This document shows, piece by piece, positions 52,478 to 60,865 of a stretch of DNA of 64,000 nucleotides (position 1 is the first letter of the stretch; every line of letters begins with the position of its first letter). Source of the DNA: Pirellulales bacterium (GTDB lineage: Bacteria; Planctomycetota; Planctomycetia; Pirellulales; JAEUIK01). The notes under the pieces are model-generated. The model saw only the letters and a program-made list of their open reading frames with translations, was not told the origin of the DNA and did not search any database. The stretch lies in assembly GCA_019636335.1 (NCBI GenBank), contig JAHBXR010000018.1:62001-126000 (forward strand), in the 5' to 3' direction. The translations under genes and the position numbers were made by a program.

Positions 52478-52684
52478 GATGCTATCGTGCAGAGACATTA
52501 TCGTGCCGATGACGTGCATGCAGAGCGGTTGCACGTGGTGGCGTGGGCGCCATCCTATCCGTTCGCCGCCAGGGTCTCCAGAAGGAAACGCTCGTGAGTC
52601 GTAGACGTTCGTAGAGCGAGCAACTTTTTTTGCTCGTCGCTCCGTCACGGTTCACTCGAAGCCCTTTTTGGAGAGACCCGCATC

Positions 52685-53500
52685 ATGCACATACGCCACC
52701 TTTCCGCGGCCGCCTTCTTGGCGCTTATCGTACCGTTTGCCGTCTCGGCCGAGACGATTTCCCTGACACCCGATAGAGACAATACGCTGATCGAGCAGAC
52801 GAATCCGGCGAATCAACTCAGCAATGGGCAAGGAGACATCTTCTCCGGCCGTACGAATCAGGGAGCCGGCATCAGCATTCGTCGCGGCCTGATTTACTTC
52901 GATATCGATGCGAGCGCGATTCCCGACGGCGCGACGATTACCGGCGTCAAGCTTACGGTACGTGACATCATGGGATTGAATGGCGATCGCACGCACTCGT
53001 TGCGGCGCGTGTTGCAGGACTGGGGCGAGGGAACTTCCTTCTTCGCGGGCGGAGTCGGCGCCCCGGCGACCGAGGGGGACGCCACCTGGCTGTATACCTT
53101 CTACAATGCGACCAATCCCGCTCTGAGCCCTACTTGGGACACTCCTGGCGGGGACTTCAGTTCCACGGTCAGCGGCTCGACTCTCATCAGCGACGACTTC
53201 GGAGGTCTGCAGTTCTTCTCCTGGTCGAGTTCTACGCCTGGAAACGAACAGATGATTGCCGATGTGCAAAGTTGGTTGGATAATCCGGCGGCGAACTTCG
53301 GTTGGGCGATTCTCGGTGATGAGTCCGTTGGTCAGACGGCAAAGCGTCTGAACAGCAGTGAATCACCCACGTTCACGCCCCCCGGCGTGGCGCCAGTTCT
53401 GGAAGTGACCTACGTCGTGCCGGAGCCGAGCTCGTTCGTGCTCGCCGCGCTCGGCGCGATGCTGGGCCTGGCGATCATGAGACGTCGCCGCTGCAACTAA
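52685..53500 (+). CDS. PEP-CTERM-anchored exported protein, DNRLRE-like domain
   Basis: 271 residues. Signal peptide ends near VSAE. The mature N-terminal region (ETISLTPDRDNTLIE, LIYFDIDAS..., GATITGVKLTVRD) is the beta-sandwich type called DNRLRE. The C-terminus is a PEP-CTERM sorting tail: VPEPSSFVLAALGAMLG followed by RRRR. Proteins of this kind are processed by an exosortase and sent to the surface or to exopolysaccharide; the exosortase is not in the window. Confidence 0.88.
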   Translation: MHIRHLSAAAFLALIVPFAVSAETISLTPDRDNTLIEQTNPANQLSNGQGDIFSGRTNQGAGISIRRGLIYFDIDASAIPDGATITGVKLTVRDIMGLNGDRTHSLRRVLQDWGEGTSFFAGGVGAPATEGDATWLYTFYNATNPALSPTWDTPGGDFSSTVSGSTLISDDFGGLQFFSWSSSTPGNEQMIADVQSWLDNPAANFGWAILGDESVGQTAKRLNSSESPTFTPPGVAPVLEVTYVVPEPSSFVLAALGAMLGLAIMRRRRCN

Positions 53501-53513
53501 GGGAGGAACTTAC

Positions 53514-54131
53514 ATGGCCGCCTGGACGACGGTGAATGCCGAGTTGCTGGGGGCGCGGCGCTGGCGTGGCTTCGCGTCCTCCGCGGCGCGCGCGTCGGCC
53601 GCGGAAGTGGCCTGGCTGCTTGCGCTCGGCGGACTAGCCTCTTGTTTGCTCGCGCTGGTGCATGTGCGCGTGCCACTGCCGGGGCATGTGATTCTGCTGG
53701 CCGCGCTCCCCGTGGCGGCGGGGCTGGCGACGGTGCCGCGCAGTACATCGGGCACGATCGTATCGGCCGGCGGCGGTATCGGGGCGCTGCTGCTCGCCGC
53801 GGGGGGGGTGGGAGGAGGAGTGCAGAGCGCGGCGCTCGTGGGCCTGCTCGTGCTCGGTCCCGTGCTCGACCTGATGCTGCGCGGGAATGTCGTCGGCTGG
53901 CGGCTCTATGCGAAGTTTCTGGCGGCTGGGGGGGTGGCCAATCTGGCCGCCTTCGCGGTGCGATTGCTCCTGGCGCTGGCGCAGATGGATCCGCCTGGCA
54001 GTCGGCCCTTTCTCAGCTTCTGGCCTGCGGCGCTGGCGAGCTTTCTCGCCTGCGGCGCCGTGGCTGGGTTGTTGAGCGCGGCGGTTTGCTTTCGTCCACC
54101 GATGGCGCGCTCGCGGTCGACGGCGAGTTGA
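53514..54131 (+). CDS. Integral membrane protein of unknown function
   Basis: 205 residues. Five or six hydrophobic segments, Gly/Ala/Leu/Val-rich, such as VAWLLALGGLASCLLALVHV and LLVLGPVLDLMLRGNVVGW. GGGAGGAAC precedes the ATG only 13 bases after the PEP-CTERM gene. It resembles small substrate-binding membrane components of energy-coupling transporters in size and hydrophobicity, but I see no specific motif. The TiaS-like gene follows closely (48 bases). Confidence 0.7.
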   Translation: MAAWTTVNAELLGARRWRGFASSAARASAAEVAWLLALGGLASCLLALVHVRVPLPGHVILLAALPVAAGLATVPRSTSGTIVSAGGGIGALLLAAGGVGGGVQSAALVGLLVLGPVLDLMLRGNVVGWRLYAKFLAAGGVANLAAFAVRLLLALAQMDPPGSRPFLSFWPAALASFLACGAVAGLLSAAVCFRPPMARSRSTAS

Positions 54132-54178
54132 TCTTGCGCCGCTGATCGAGGAGCACGCGGCCATCCTTTGGCAGTGCC

Positions 54179-54901
54179 ATGATTTATCTCGGGATCGATG
54201 ATACCGACATGCCCGACACACCGGGCACGAACAAGCTGTCGCAGCATTTGGCGCAGCTAGAATCGTCGCGCTATCGCACCGAGTTGATCGTGCGGCACCA
54301 GTTGCTCGTCGATCCCCGCGTCCCTTGCACGAACAAGAATGGGTGCGCGGCGATGCTGCTGCGACCGCTCGTGAAGGAGCCGCTCGGCGCGCTGGCGGCG
54401 CGCCTCAGAGCAGCCATCCTCGACTGGATTCCCGCGGGGAGCGATCCGGGATTCTGTCTCACGCGCGACGTGCCGCGGGCGATCTCGCAGTTCGGTTTTC
54501 GCTGTCAGCGCGAGTTGGTTACGCAGGATGATGCGCGACGGCTGGCCGCGGAACATGGCCTGCACCTCGAAGGGCTCGCTGGGACACAGGGAGGGGTGAT
54601 TGGCGCGCTGGCCGCCGTCGGGTTGGTGGCGAGTGGCAATGATGGCCGCGTCGTGTATCGCGGAGGCGAGGCGGCCGAGGCCTTCGAATGGGGCTTCGTG
54701 CGGCAGATCGACGAGTTGCTCGAGCGTGCCGTCGACGCGGTTATCCGCTTCGACAGTGGCGAGGAACTGTCGGCGGGCATGGTCGATCTCGGCAAGCGAC
54801 TGCGGCCGAATTTGCGCAACGGCCGCATCGTGTTGTTCGTCGAGTCGAACGACTTGGGCACTCCCACGGCGCCGGTATGGACGGCCGTACGCGTCACGTG
54901 A
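54179..54901 (+). CDS. TiaS-like protein (archaeal tRNA-Ile2 agmatidine synthetase family)
   Basis: 240 residues. N-terminal [22 protein letters not shown] is the GIDDTDSP kinase-like motif of archaeal TiaS and its short relatives; [11 protein letters not shown] and [19 protein letters not shown] match later conserved parts. Archaeal TiaS is about 420 residues and modifies the wobble C of tRNA-Ile2. This protein has only the TCKD-like first half, without the C-terminal OB-fold and zinc ribbon. Bacteria normally use TilS for this job, so this homolog probably acts on another substrate. Confidence 0.82.
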   Translation: MIYLGIDDTDMPDTPGTNKLSQHLAQLESSRYRTELIVRHQLLVDPRVPCTNKNGCAAMLLRPLVKEPLGALAARLRAAILDWIPAGSDPGFCLTRDVPRAISQFGFRCQRELVTQDDARRLAAEHGLHLEGLAGTQGGVIGALAAVGLVASGNDGRVVYRGGEAAEAFEWGFVRQIDELLERAVDAVIRFDSGEELSAGMVDLGKRLRPNLRNGRIVLFVESNDLGTPTAPVWTAVRVT

Positions 54902-54917
54902 AAGAAGGGCTCGAGCC

Positions 54918-55913
54918 ATGCGCGACTGCCATCGACCGTCTGGCTTTACCCTGGTCGAGCTCCTCGTCGTCATCGCGATCATCGGCATCTTGATCGCCAT
55001 TCTGCTGCCTGCCGTGCAGGCGGCGCGCGAAGCAGCGCGACGCACGCAGTGCCAGAATCGTCTGAAGCAGTTGGCGCTCGCCGCGCACAACTACCACGAG
55101 TCGCACGCCTATTTTCCGCCGGGCGTGGATCAACGTTCGTTTCCAGCGCCTCCCGCCTATCGGCAAGTGCCGCTGTTCGTGTACTTGCTGCCTTTCCTCG
55201 AGGAGACGGCCCGCGTCGCGGCGTGGGAACGCGACGACCCGATGTTGAACACCTCCGGCGGCGCCGCGTCGCGCACCAGTCGAGTAGTCGGCGGCTTCGT
55301 TTGTCCTTCGGACGTCTTGCCGCAGAACCCGATTGCGACGCAGCAGGGCTGGTACTACGCCCTCACCAGCTATGGCGGCAACGGGGGCACACGTTCCTAC
55401 TTCACGCAACTCGCCACGCTCGATGGCATCTTCCACGCGGTGGGTCCCGGCGCCGTGCCGAAGGCCAATGCACACTTGACACGCTTGCCCGATGTGATCG
55501 ACGGCACGTCGAATACCTTTCTTTTCGGCGAGCGCAGTCACGACGACCCAAATCTCGAATCGTTCGCCGATGCAGGGCTCTGCCCCGATCGCCTCTCGAC
55601 GTGGGGCTGGTGGGGGGTCTCGGGAGGACTGAAGGCGATCGGACACGTCACGATGAGCGGGCATGCGCCGATCAACTATCGCGTGCCGATGCACTACAAC
55701 GCCCGCCAGTCGGCCGTACCGCCGGCCAATGATGCAGAGATGTTCCAATACTATTCCGACCAGCGGCTCTGCTCCTGGGGGAGCAATCATCCCGGGGGCG
55801 CGCAGTTCGCGCTGGCCGACGGTTCGGGGCGATTCGTGGTAGATGCGATGCCGCTCGAGGTGCTGCAGGCATTCAGCACCCGTGCCGGACGCGAGGTGCC
55901 CGATGCCGAGTGA
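54918..55913 (+). CDS. DUF1559 prepilin-like protein
   Basis: 331 residues. The N-terminus [20 protein letters not shown] is a type IV pilin/pseudopilin methylation motif; [20 protein letters not shown] follows, with the DUF1559 (SBP_bac_10-like) body after it: [20 protein letters not shown], and near the end [13 protein letters not shown]. Such proteins are massively expanded in planctomycetes. AAGAAGGGC precedes the ATG. It overlaps the next lipoprotein gene by 11 bases. Confidence 0.93.
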   Translation: MRDCHRPSGFTLVELLVVIAIIGILIAILLPAVQAAREAARRTQCQNRLKQLALAAHNYHESHAYFPPGVDQRSFPAPPAYRQVPLFVYLLPFLEETARVAAWERDDPMLNTSGGAASRTSRVVGGFVCPSDVLPQNPIATQQGWYYALTSYGGNGGTRSYFTQLATLDGIFHAVGPGAVPKANAHLTRLPDVIDGTSNTFLFGERSHDDPNLESFADAGLCPDRLSTWGWWGVSGGLKAIGHVTMSGHAPINYRVPMHYNARQSAVPPANDAEMFQYYSDQRLCSWGSNHPGGAQFALADGSGRFVVDAMPLEVLQAFSTRAGREVPDAE

Positions 55914-56340
55914 AGTGTTGCGCCGGCTGATGCCGGCGTTGGCGTGTTGCCTAATGGTGGGTTGCGCGCGTCCGCCGCAGGTAACGCCAGTCTCGGGTAG
56001 CGTGTCGATTGGCGGGAAGCCCGCCGAGCAAATCCTGGTCACCTTCGTGCCCGAGTCGAAAGGTGGCGTCCCTCAGGTGAAATCATCGGCCGTGACGGAC
56101 GGAAGCGGGCGATTCGAGTTGCGGGCCGGGGATGGTCGCGACGGGGCGGTGATCGGGCCGCATCGCGTCATGCTCGAGGATTTGCGCGTGTACTACCTGC
56201 CGCGCAATGATTCGGCTCCTTCGATCGCGCAGCCGGCCCCTTCGCGCATCGCCATGAAGTATCGCGCCGCGAACACGACGCCGTTGCGGCACAACGTGAG
56301 CGAGGGAGCGGACGAGGCACGCTTTGACCTTGCGCCGTGA
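55903..56340 (+). CDS. Small lipoprotein with carboxypeptidase-regulatory-like fold
   Basis: 145 residues. Lipoprotein signal ends in LMVGC. The mature part begins [21 protein letters not shown], then [20 protein letters not shown], the form of a CarboxypepD_reg/transthyretin-like beta domain. Such proteins routinely sit directly after DUF1559 pseudopilins in planctomycetes. GAGGTG precedes the ATG within the end of the preceding gene. The two are probably co-translated and surface-associated. Function unknown. Confidence 0.88.
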   Translation: MPSEVLRRLMPALACCLMVGCARPPQVTPVSGSVSIGGKPAEQILVTFVPESKGGVPQVKSSAVTDGSGRFELRAGDGRDGAVIGPHRVMLEDLRVYYLPRNDSAPSIAQPAPSRIAMKYRAANTTPLRHNVSEGADEARFDLAP

Positions 56341-56390
56341 CGCGATCGCTGACGGAGCCGTGCATGCCCGCTTGACCCTTTGGCGACGGC

Positions 56391-56870
56391 GTGTTATTTC
56401 CTGCGAGCGTGAAGTACGAACCGCTCTTGCACGTCGTTCTCTATCAGCCCGAGATCCCGCACAACACGGGGAGCGTCGGCCGGACGTGCGTTGCCGTGGG
56501 GGCCAAGCTGTGGCTCGTGCGGCCGTTGGGCTTTCGCGTGGACGACTACTACCTGCGCCGCGCGGGGCTCGACTACTGGGAGCACCTCGAGTGGGAAGTG
56601 GTCGACGATTGGGCCGCGCTCGTCGAGCGGCTGCCGGACCGCCAACCCTGGCTCTTCACCAAGACCGCCGAGCGTGCGTACACGTCGGTCTCGTACCAGC
56701 GGGGGGACGTGCTGGTGTTCGGCTGCGAATCGAGCGGCTTGCCACGATCGTTGCTCGAGCAGTATGCCAGCCGCCAGTTGCTGATTCCGATTCGCCCCGC
56801 CGTACGCAGTCTGAATCTCTCGAACAGCGTGGCCATCGCCTTGTACGAGGGACTGCGGCAGGGGCTTTAG
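56391..56870 (+). CDS. trmL: tRNA (cytidine/uridine-34-2'-O)-methyltransferase, TrmL
   Basis: About 159 residues, typical for TrmL of the SPOUT family. It methylates the wobble ribose of tRNA-Leu from SAM. Seen: HVVLYQPEIPHNTGSVGRTC (motif 1), LVFGCESSGLPRSLL (motif 2) and IPIRPAVRSLNLSNSVAIAL (motif 3, knot). The start is a GTG at 56391 or, equally plausible, the GTG at 56409. Confidence 0.95.
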   Translation: MLFPASVKYEPLLHVVLYQPEIPHNTGSVGRTCVAVGAKLWLVRPLGFRVDDYYLRRAGLDYWEHLEWEVVDDWAALVERLPDRQPWLFTKTAERAYTSVSYQRGDVLVFGCESSGLPRSLLEQYASRQLLIPIRPAVRSLNLSNSVAIALYEGLRQGL

Positions 56871-57037
56871 CTTGCGTACCGGCCGGCACGACCCGAACAT
56901 CCGGCGTGCCAGGCGCGGTGGCGATTCTCTCGTCGAGAAGTTGTACGCGGAGGGCTAAGCGCCGAGCGTTGCCCGGCACGATGAACGAATAGAACGACGC
57001 ATTGAAGCATCGACACTATTCGGGCAAGGAGGTCGTC

Positions 57038-57379
57038 GTGAGGCGGCTCATTATCGCGCTCTTGGCATGTCTGGTCTGCCACGCCTGGCAGGATGCATCC
57101 GCGGCCTCGCTCCATCAGCAGATCTGCCGCAAGATGGGGGTGGGATTCAGCTCGGGCTATCACGCCGAAACGTGCTGCACGGGCTGCGCGCCTTATTCGA
57201 ACGGCGTCCGCCGTCCTTGCTACACACCGGTCTATGTCGGCTGCGGTCCGCAGGGCTGTGGCGCGACGCCAATTCACGGTGAAGGTGAATACGTCCCGGC
57301 GCCCGAGCCCGCTCGGGCAGCGCAGATCTACCACACGCCGGTCGGTTGGGGGCGCTCGCTGGAAGTGATTGCTCCGTAG
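57038..57379 (+). CDS. Small exported Cys-rich protein
   Basis: 113 residues from a GTG with a strong AAGGAGG site 5 bases upstream (an upstream TTG start lacks one). Signal peptide ends near ASAASLHQ. The mature domain has at least eight Cys (CCTGCAPYSNGVRRPCY, CGPQGCG), likely forming disulfides. Resembles small planctomycete exported proteins of unknown role. Confidence 0.78.
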   Translation: MRRLIIALLACLVCHAWQDASAASLHQQICRKMGVGFSSGYHAETCCTGCAPYSNGVRRPCYTPVYVGCGPQGCGATPIHGEGEYVPAPEPARAAQIYHTPVGWGRSLEVIAP

Positions 57380-57400
57380 GGAGACGATTCCGATGCGAAG

Positions 57401-57480
57401 TAGGTCAGGTACTCCGTACCTGACACTTTTTCGAGTTGGCCACGTCGAATGATTGTCAGGTACGGCGTACCTGACCTACG
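57401..57480. repeat. Two-armed palindromic repeat, family A
   Basis: TAGGTCAGGTACTCCGTACC...TGAC, a middle containing TCGAGTTGGCCACGTCGA, then TGTCAGGTACGGCGTACCTG...ACCTAC. Same layout and orientation as 35259-35339. Found 20 bases after the Cys-rich protein gene. Confidence 0.85.
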
Positions 57481-57529
57481 TCTACGTCTGGCAGAGCCAG
57501 TGCCCCCCCGGAACCCGTCCTGCGATTCG

Positions 57530-60500
57530 CTACTTGAGCGATGACAAGTAGGCGATGAGGTCGCGCAGTTCCTCGTTCGACAGTTGACGATCGAGGCCGT
57601 CGGGCATGACGGAGATCTGGCTGCGCTCGATCGCTTCGATGTCTTCGCGCGGAATGCGGAGCTCCTCGCGGTTCGTCGTGCGCAGCACGATCGTGGTGGC
57701 GGTTTCCTTGGCGATGACTCCCGTCAGAGGGATGCCCGTCGAGGTGGCGATCGCGTAGGTCTCGTATCCCCGGGCAAACGATGCGCTGGGCACGACGATC
57801 GACTCGAGCAGATCGCGCGGAGCGCGGATGGAGCCGATCTTCGTCAGGTCGGGACCGATCTGCCCCCCTTCGTTCTGCACGCGGTGACAGACGACGCACG
57901 CCGCGCGATTGTCATGGAAGATGCGCTCGCCTTGTTTCGCATTACCACCTTCTAACCGTGAGGCCAGTTCTTCGAGCCGCTTTTTCTGGTCCGCGGTCGA
58001 TTGATCGCGGCGAATGGTGCTGAGATTTCGTGCGTTCTCGCGTATCTCGGCCGGAAACGCGGCGAAGATCTCGTCGACCTGCTCGGTGCTGAAGGTGTCG
58101 GCGATGGCCAGTCGGTTGAGGCACCCCAACAGCCGCTTACCGAGTTCGGGATCGCTTTGGCCACGAAAGGCGCGGACGAGCAACGGCGTTTCCAGGGGCC
58201 CCAAGCCCTGATCGATCATCTGAAGCACCTCTTGGAATTGAGCAGGGGTCAGCTCGGACCTGCCGATGGCGGCCGCGGCGGCCATGCGTTCGGCTGGTGA
58301 AAACGAGCCGGTGAGCGACCACATCAGAAGGATGAAGCATCTGGCGCTCAGGGGCCGATGATCGCCCGCCAAGGCGATTGCCGCCGCACGGTGCAGAGAG
58401 GCGGAGTGGTTGTCGTTCGCTATCAAGGCGCTCAGTTCCGGCTCGAAATCCTTGCCACCCAGGGTGTGCGCCGCGGCGATCGCGGTGGCCAGCACTTCGG
58501 CGTCCTCGAGTTGCAGTGACTTTCCGACACCGCGTCGCAAGCGCGGGGGAACGGCGTTCAGGCTGCCGCGTGCTAATCCGTCGAGCAGGGCGAGTCGCGT
58601 TGGCCTGGGAGTCGCTTCGTTGAATAGTGCGTCGCCGACAAGTCGTTGCAGTTCCTCGTTGGATTCGAAACCGAGCACCACTCCGCGCAAGAGATCGGTA
58701 TCCTCCGGGCTCGGTTCCGCGTGGGCTACCAGTTGCTTCGCCAGTTGGATGACCTCTCCCGACCAGCTTGGATGTCGCTCGAAGATTTCGAGCGCGACGC
58801 GCATCAACGACGTATCCGATCGATCGAGCAGCGAGGCGACCATGGCGCTCGTCAGTTGGCCGTCGTCCATTTGATCCAAGGCAATGAGTGCTGCGCGCTG
58901 TGTCTGAGGATGGTTGGTATGCGCCAGACCGTCGCGCGTCTGTTGGCGAGCGCCAATCTGTATCAAGGCGTAAGTCACCGCGTGCTCGAAGTGACGGTCG
59001 GTGCTCCCCGCGGCATGAGCCAAGGGGGCCGCCTGCAGCAGGGCCGGCACCGAAGAGGAAGAACCCAGGCGACCGAGCGCGGTGGCCGCCTCGCGAGCGA
59101 CTGCCGACGATTCGTCTTTTAGAAGCTCTTCGAGCTTTGTTCGGGCCCTCGTGTCTGGATGTGAGGAGAAGACGCGTGCGGCCGTAAGACGCACCGTTGC
59201 ATCCTGATCGTCGAGGGCTGTTTGGACCACGCGGCGACTTTCGTTGCTCTGGATACGGGCGAGCGACCAGAGGGCCGCTTGTCGCACGGCGGGCGATTCC
59301 GCGTGCTTCAAGATGCTCGCGAGCAGGGGAACTACCTGGTCGCCACGCTGCGCCAAGGCGTCGATCGCACGCTCGCGCACCGCGGGTCGTCGATCGGCCA
59401 GTCGTGCCGCCAATGCTTCCTGCGTGGCGTCGCGCCAGGCGAGATGGCGGCCACGGGGGTCGTCCTCTACGGGCGCGCCCGCGCGGCGGATGCGGTAGAT
59501 CGCTCCCAGGATCTCCGGCTTGGCAATCTGGGACGTGGGGCAACCGTGACGGAACCAGCCCCCCGTGTCGATCACCAACAGGCTGCCATCGGCATCTTCG
59601 AGCACGTCGGTGGGATGGAAGTCGATGCTCGGCGAGGTGAGAAAATCTTCGTCCGCGGCGAAGAAGCTGCTCTTCTCGCGCGTCAGCACGTGCCGCAGCA
59701 CTTTGTGCGTGTTGAACTGCACGGAGAAGAAATTGTCTTGATACTCTGGACCGAACGCCGTGTGGCCGTAGCGTGTGAGCCCGGCCGGCGCGACGGTGTC
59801 GTAGAGCGACAGCGGGGGCATGAAATCGCCGGTGCGTTTGAACTCCTCGACCACCGCGTGCTTGCGCGGATAGACGCCGCCATAGGCATAGTGGACGAGC
59901 GCGTCGTGCCGCACTTCGTCGGGGTTGTAGAAGGTCATCGTGCCGAGCATTTCTCCCTCGGGCGTGAAGGCGACCTCGACCGGGTTATCCATGCCCCCGC
60001 CGGCGTAGACCTGCACATCGCTGCCGTCGGGCCGGCAGGAAAAGATGCGTGCTGCCTGGCCTTTGCTCAGGGTCTTGCCCTCGGCATCGACGAACTCGTG
60101 CCCGTGGCGTCCGTCGCACCAGTAGATGCGCCCCTCGGGACCGAGAAAACAACCGTGGATATCGGCGGCGTTGCCGACGAAGCCGAACTTGCCGACGATC
60201 TCCTCGCGCTTGTCGGCCACGCCATCGTCGTCGGTATCTTCGAGCCGCCAGATGTAGGGGGGACTGGCGGAGTAAACGGCGCCGCGATACCAGAGGGCGC
60301 CCATGGGGAAGGTCATCTTGTCGGCGAACGTGGTGGCCCGGTCGAAGCGGCCGTCGCCGTCGGTATCTTCGAGACGCTGGATGCGATTGGGCAGGTCGCG
60401 TTGTAGCTCCTCGGCGTTGAGGTTCACGCCGAGCGCGTCGGCCACGTAGAGCCGGCCGCGATCGTCGAAGCCCGCCATCATGGGGTGGGAGACCAGCGGC

Positions 60501-60727
60501 GGCCCGGCGACCATCTCGACGGTGAAACCGTCGGGCACGTGGATCTCGGGAGGGGCCGCTGGGGCCTCGGCCGTCGGGGGCGATTCGGCCGAGGCGTCGT
60601 TGGATGGCGGAGCTTGGGCTCCAGAACCGGGGGACCTGGTTCCGCCCGCCAATGCTCCGGCGAGGAGCAGCGTCAAAGGGGCAGCCAGCCACCACGCACC
60701 GCGCGGCGGCGAGGAGAGCTTGTCCAT
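57530..60727 (-). CDS. PVC-type membrane-bound dehydrogenase-like protein with HEAT repeats and cytochrome c domain
   Basis: 1065 residues. Membrane anchor or signal (WWLAAPLTLLLAGALAGG). Residues ~65-430 form a beta-propeller of the PVC-type/GSDH kind (PDGFTVEMVAGPPLV, DADGSLLVIDTGGW). The middle (~450-850) is a run of HEAT-like helical repeats (RQAALWSLARIQ, ATVRLTAARVF). The last ~130 residues carry one CVVCH heme-c motif (CxxCH) in the family context GERIFHDNRAACVVCH and IGPDLTKIG, ending in ELRDLIAYLSSL. Large family expansion of planctomycetes and verrucomicrobia; probably a periplasmic or surface redox enzyme with unknown substrate. ATG at 60727 preferred. Confidence 0.9.
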   Translation of the reverse strand: MDKLSSPPRGAWWLAAPLTLLLAGALAGGTRSPGSGAQAPPSNDASAESPPTAEAPAAPPEIHVPDGFTVEMVAGPPLVSHPMMAGFDDRGRLYVADALGVNLNAEELQRDLPNRIQRLEDTDGDGRFDRATTFADKMTFPMGALWYRGAVYSASPPYIWRLEDTDDDGVADKREEIVGKFGFVGNAADIHGCFLGPEGRIYWCDGRHGHEFVDAEGKTLSKGQAARIFSCRPDGSDVQVYAGGGMDNPVEVAFTPEGEMLGTMTFYNPDEVRHDALVHYAYGGVYPRKHAVVEEFKRTGDFMPPLSLYDTVAPAGLTRYGHTAFGPEYQDNFFSVQFNTHKVLRHVLTREKSSFFAADEDFLTSPSIDFHPTDVLEDADGSLLVIDTGGWFRHGCPTSQIAKPEILGAIYRIRRAGAPVEDDPRGRHLAWRDATQEALAARLADRRPAVRERAIDALAQRGDQVVPLLASILKHAESPAVRQAALWSLARIQSNESRRVVQTALDDQDATVRLTAARVFSSHPDTRARTKLEELLKDESSAVAREAATALGRLGSSSSVPALLQAAPLAHAAGSTDRHFEHAVTYALIQIGARQQTRDGLAHTNHPQTQRAALIALDQMDDGQLTSAMVASLLDRSDTSLMRVALEIFERHPSWSGEVIQLAKQLVAHAEPSPEDTDLLRGVVLGFESNEELQRLVGDALFNEATPRPTRLALLDGLARGSLNAVPPRLRRGVGKSLQLEDAEVLATAIAAAHTLGGKDFEPELSALIANDNHSASLHRAAAIALAGDHRPLSARCFILLMWSLTGSFSPAERMAAAAAIGRSELTPAQFQEVLQMIDQGLGPLETPLLVRAFRGQSDPELGKRLLGCLNRLAIADTFSTEQVDEIFAAFPAEIRENARNLSTIRRDQSTADQKKRLEELASRLEGGNAKQGERIFHDNRAACVVCHRVQNEGGQIGPDLTKIGSIRAPRDLLESIVVPSASFARGYETYAIATSTGIPLTGVIAKETATTIVLRTTNREELRIPREDIEAIERSQISVMPDGLDRQLSNEELRDLIAYLSSLK

Positions 60728-60865
60728 GCCTGAGTACCTGGAGGATCGACGCGTCAAACCGTCTCGTGTCACCCTGGCGATGATAGGCTCGCGGCGCAGA
60801 GGGCTCAAGCAGACGGGACACTGCCCAGAAAATGGCGAACCAGAGACGCCACCCTAGCGGTGCCG

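Noticed and set aside
59222-60406. 394-codon ORF opposite the PVC-type cytochrome gene
   Set aside because: Shadow of a recognised propeller domain.
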